Assembly: GCA_963627915.1 (NCBI GenBank)
Contig: CAVGCY010000051.1
Span: forward strand, 1-64,000
DNA from: CALACW01 sp963627915
GTDB lineage: Bacteria > Bacillota > Clostridia > Oscillospirales > Acutalibacteraceae
Length of the DNA stretch: 64,000 nt
Direction of reading: 5' to 3'
Shown: piece after piece, positions 61,463 through 64,000 of the stretch
Layout: every line of letters starts with the position of its first letter
How positions within the stretch are numbered: position 1 is the stretch's first letter
The notes under the pieces: model-generated
What the model saw: only the letters and a program-made list of their open reading frames with translations
Told to the model about the DNA's origin: nothing
The model's database searches: none
Program-made: the position numbers and the translations under genes

Positions 61463-63112
61463 ATGAGTAAGACCGTATCGCCTTTGCGTATTGTATGTAA
61501 AAACTGCTCAAGTCCGCTATCGTTTGATATTGAATATCAAACATACCGCTGTCCGGCGTGCGGTTCAGTCTCTCCGATTGAGGAAAAGCGGAGAGAATCG
61601 CTGAGGCTTCGCGAAATTCATAAGGAAAGCCTGCACGCCGAGTCGGCTCCGTTTCAAACAACAGCCTGCTCGTCCTGTGGTGCAAAATTGATTTTTCCGC
61701 ACGGCGAGGTTTCAAACAGCTGTGATTTCTGCGGCGGCAGTCTTATCAGGAGCGACGCGGAAGAACACGGCTTTGCTCCCGATTTGATTATCCCGTTTGT
61801 TCTTACTTCAGACGACGCGAAGGCGCGTCTGAGCGAATGGGCCGGGGAACATCCGAAAACGGCCGAATCGCGTATGATAAACGCTTCTTTGAACGATTTG
61901 CGCGGATATTATCTGCCTTATGAAATTGTGAGCGGTTCTGTTGAGATTAAAACAAACCGTGCGGGCGTTTCCCGAAATTATATGTGCCGGAGTTATATAG
62001 AAAATACTCCCGTTAACTGCGTTAGGGAAATGGATTACACCGTTCTTGACGCTTCGGAGCCGTTTGACCTGAACAGCGCCGTACCGTTTGAATATGCATA
62101 TATTGCGGGGCACCGCGCTCTTATTTCCAATATGTCGGATAACGATATAGACAGACGCATTCGCCGCCGCACTGCAGACGCATATCTGCCCGCCGTGCAG
62201 AAAACTTTGCATGACAGCGATATTCGTATTAAAATCGTATCAGACAGTATGCTTTCGGCTTCGGCATTGTTCCCGATGTATGTGTTAAAAAAAGGCAGAC
62301 TTTCCGCTGTCGTAAACGGACAAACGGGGCGCGTCGCCGTTTCGCTGAAGGATAAGGAGAAAAAACCGTTTCCGTTTTGGGCTGCAGAGGCGTTGATATA
62401 TACCGCCGCGGTTACGCTGATACTGTGCGCAGTCGTTTCTTTTACGTGGGAATATGCCGCCTTGTTCGGAATATTTTTCGGATTGCTTTTCTTTGTCGTT
62501 ATGGGATACGATCGTGCGCCCATATCAGCCCGCGTAATAAAACGCGGTGAAAAAGTACAGGCTCGGCGTGAGGACGGCAGACTTTTGATATCTCGGAACG
62601 AATTGTCCGTGCCGAAGCTTTCTCCTTTAGTGTTCTATGAAAATATTGAAGGACGTAAGACGGCTGTCGAATATAAATTTTTGCCGCCGCGCCGTATTTT
62701 GTCCCTGGCGGTACAAAGTCTTGCGATGATATTTACACCTGTCGTCGTCGCCGGAGCTATAGCCGCCGTAAGGGGCGTCGTAAACGGAAACGGCGCGTTA
62801 ACGGAAATCAGCGAAATAGATCTTCGGGGCGGAAGTATCTGGTTTATTTTTACGGTAGTTTTCGGCGTTATTTTTACAATGTGGTCTGCGCGGATAAAAG
62901 CGTATGACAAACCGTATATTTATGAGATTGCGCAAAACGGGGAACGCAGGCTTACGGGAAATGCAAAAATGCGAAGAATGACGCTTTTTGATTGTGTTTT
63001 TGCAGAAAAAGAAGTTTCCGATTCCGTAATAAAATCAAAACGGGGCGTGCTGTTTATAATATGCGCAATCGCCGTGTTTATACTTTCGGTGCTGGATATG
63101 CTGACGGTGTGA
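61463..63112 (+). CDS. Double zinc-ribbon membrane protein of unknown function
   Basis: A 549-residue protein. Two zinc ribbons open it: CKNC with CPAC (about 13-34) and CSSCG with CDFCGG (about 69-92). A soluble region of 200 residues follows with FAPDLIIPFVLTSDDAKARL and LRGYYLPYEIVSGSVE, then two membrane helices near 303-350, a second soluble part, and about three more helices after 415. This plan is known from gut Firmicutes as a TFIIB-type zinc-ribbon protein, but its function is unknown to me. The ATG has AGAGAGG upstream. It may link a cytoplasmic metal-binding head to a membrane process. Confidence 0.68.
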   Translation: MSKTVSPLRIVCKNCSSPLSFDIEYQTYRCPACGSVSPIEEKRRESLRLREIHKESLHAESAPFQTTACSSCGAKLIFPHGEVSNSCDFCGGSLIRSDAEEHGFAPDLIIPFVLTSDDAKARLSEWAGEHPKTAESRMINASLNDLRGYYLPYEIVSGSVEIKTNRAGVSRNYMCRSYIENTPVNCVREMDYTVLDASEPFDLNSAVPFEYAYIAGHRALISNMSDNDIDRRIRRRTADAYLPAVQKTLHDSDIRIKIVSDSMLSASALFPMYVLKKGRLSAVVNGQTGRVAVSLKDKEKKPFPFWAAEALIYTAAVTLILCAVVSFTWEYAALFGIFFGLLFFVVMGYDRAPISARVIKRGEKVQARREDGRLLISRNELSVPKLSPLVFYENIEGRKTAVEYKFLPPRRILSLAVQSLAMIFTPVVVAGAIAAVRGVVNGNGALTEISEIDLRGGSIWFIFTVVFGVIFTMWSARIKAYDKPYIYEIAQNGERRLTGNAKMRRMTLFDCVFAEKEVSDSVIKSKRGVLFIICAIAVFILSVLDMLTV

Positions 63113-63140
63113 ATAAAACGAACAGTGAAGGGAGAAGCTT

Positions 63141-63815
63141 ATGTCGGAGAATGAAAAAAGGATATGCGCCGGATGCGGCGCGTGTTTAGAGAAACACAAT
63201 TATTATTTTCTCAATGACAGAAAAGAAGGAACTGTCTGCAAAGAATGCGAGAGAACGCTCAGATTTAAATATCCGGTGCGCGCAGAGAAAAATCCCCGAG
63301 CATCCTTAAATTGGTATGACGACAGCTTGGAGCCTCTGTATATATACGTCTATCCCGTTTTGGACTTGACCGCACAGCAGCTCAGGCAGGAGCTTGCGGC
63401 AGCAGACGTTTGCCGTGAACAGCTTCGCGCTTCTTTTGCGGGAGCTGAAAATGTGTTTGAAGTAAGACTTGTCCGTCCTCTGCCAAAGCTCAACCCGTTT
63501 CGGGTAAGCATTCAGAATGCGATTCGTTTTAAAAACGCAGTCGCAGTGTACGGCGTTGTTCGGCTCGGTACATTTCATAAGGGAGACATTGCTCAGCTTC
63601 GCAGTGACGGCGTTTCGCACGATACAACCGTGCTTTTTATTAATCAAAGCGTTATTCCGGAGAGTGAAGATCCTCTGAGGTGGTATATTAATCCCGACAC
63701 AGACCGGTTGTTTGATTCCGAAAGGAAGGGAATTTCGGAGGGATTTCCTGCGATTATGATGCTTTCTTACGAATCGGCAGACGTAAAGCCGGGCGATTTA
63801 ATCGTAGTCGACTGA
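63141..63815 (+). CDS. Zinc finger fused to an EF-Tu domain-2-like barrel
   Basis: A 224-residue protein. The first 40 residues hold CAGCG and CKEC, a treble-clef-like zinc finger. A helical middle follows (LTAQQLRQELAAADV). From about residue 118 the pattern PFRVSIQNAIRF, VYGVVRLGTFHKGD, TTVLFINQSVI and VKPGDLIVVD matches the beta-barrel domain 2 of translation GTPases such as EF-Tu, with the usual GxVxxGxxxxGD turn. There is no GTPase domain. A GGGAG site precedes the ATG. It might bind a tRNA-, ribosome- or protein-type partner; that is inference. It is the last gene before the terminator. Confidence 0.62.
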   Translation: MSENEKRICAGCGACLEKHNYYFLNDRKEGTVCKECERTLRFKYPVRAEKNPRASLNWYDDSLEPLYIYVYPVLDLTAQQLRQELAAADVCREQLRASFAGAENVFEVRLVRPLPKLNPFRVSIQNAIRFKNAVAVYGVVRLGTFHKGDIAQLRSDGVSHDTTVLFINQSVIPESEDPLRWYINPDTDRLFDSERKGISEGFPAIMMLSYESADVKPGDLIVVD

Positions 63816-63957
63816 TGATTGATTATACAAAAGGTTATTATAATAATTCGGAAGTGTAATGATTAAAAACCGAATAAGAACCGCTCTTTCCGTATTTCCC
63901 GTATAACGCTTATATTTGCATTTTCTGACCGGCGGGGGCTTTTCCCGGCGGGAAAAA

Positions 63958-63996
63958 AATCCGAGATTCTCTTTTTACGAATCTCGGATTTTTTTT
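63958..63996. terminator. Strong terminator at the right edge, probably bidirectional
   Basis: AATCCGAGATTC (63958-63969) pairs perfectly with GAATCTCGGATT (63979-63990), followed by a run of T. An A run before the left arm allows function on the minus strand too. Between 63816 and here I see no gene except a chance 15-codon ORF. Confidence 0.92.
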
Positions 63997-64000
63997 CGGA

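Noticed and set aside
63859..63906. A 15-codon ORF between the last gene and the final terminator
   Set aside because: No family resemblance and a weak ribosome site; a chance ORF is more likely.
63929..63952. Direct repeat CCGGCGGG separated by eight bases near the right edge
   Set aside because: Too short to separate from chance in a local G+C-rich patch, and it forms no stable hairpin of its own.
1..64000. CRISPR arrays, phage genes, transposases, toxin-antitoxin pairs, tRNA and rRNA genes
   Set aside because: None was recognised on either strand: no regularly spaced repeats, no integrase or transposase motif, and no tRNA-like cloverleaf noticed by eye. A tRNA scan would be decisive for the last point.

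Overview
The window reads as a chromosome segment of an anaerobic, endospore-forming, single-membrane Firmicute of the class Clostridia, probably an Oscillospirales/Ruminococcaceae-like gut bacterium. The evidence is a gerA-gerB-gerC germination operon, an Rnf complex with ApbE and a NusG_II protein, SepF and DivIVA division genes, LspA with several lipoproteins, and the order miaB-ylbF-mutS-mutL-miaA. I cannot name the species. No rRNA, tRNA, CRISPR array, insertion sequence, integrase or prophage gene was recognised, and no stretch longer than 300 bases lacks a gene.

Region 1 (1-20.6 kb) is a surface-polysaccharide locus that continues off the left edge. It holds a hexapeptide acyltransferase, a string of GT2 and GT4 glycosyltransferases arranged as repeated GT2-GT4 pairs, a TupA-like ATP-grasp protein, an ABC-2 polysaccharide exporter (permease plus an ATPase with a C-terminal glycan-binding-type domain), a CapE/CapG/CapF-like set for UDP-N-acetyl-L-fucosamine, and a nucleotidyltransferase-fold protein. 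A divergent pair of transcription units with two membrane O-acyltransferases and one GT-like protein closes it. Base composition is mosaic, as expected of a locus that exchanges parts.

Region 2 (20.8-29.5 kb) is a compact operon: an intracellular-looking GH20 hexosaminidase, ApbE, a NusG_II protein, a Gx-type transporter and rnfCDGEAB, ended by a strong bidirectional terminator. Region 3 (29.5-37.3 kb) has an ECF S component with type III pantothenate kinase, then proC, an NfeD-like gene, two membrane-anchored parvulin-type foldases (one lacking the conserved His), and a DUF4363/YetF pair. Region 4 (37.4-41.2 kb) is the germinant receptor operon.

Region 5 (41.3-57.3 kb) is housekeeping: miaB, ylbF, mutS, mutL, miaA, an HlyD-like protein, yggS, sepF, divIVA, lspA, an RluA-family pseudouridine synthase, a split transketolase and a rhamnulose-1-phosphate aldolase. 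Region 6 (57.4-64 kb) is the least explained part. It has a zinc-ribbon membrane protein and, behind a consensus promoter, a run of uncharacterised genes: two lipoproteins, a DUF3592-like membrane protein, a small soluble protein, a double-zinc-ribbon membrane protein, and a zinc finger joined to what looks like a stand-alone EF-Tu domain-2 barrel. A strong terminator ends the window. This last cluster is my best candidate for an undescribed system.
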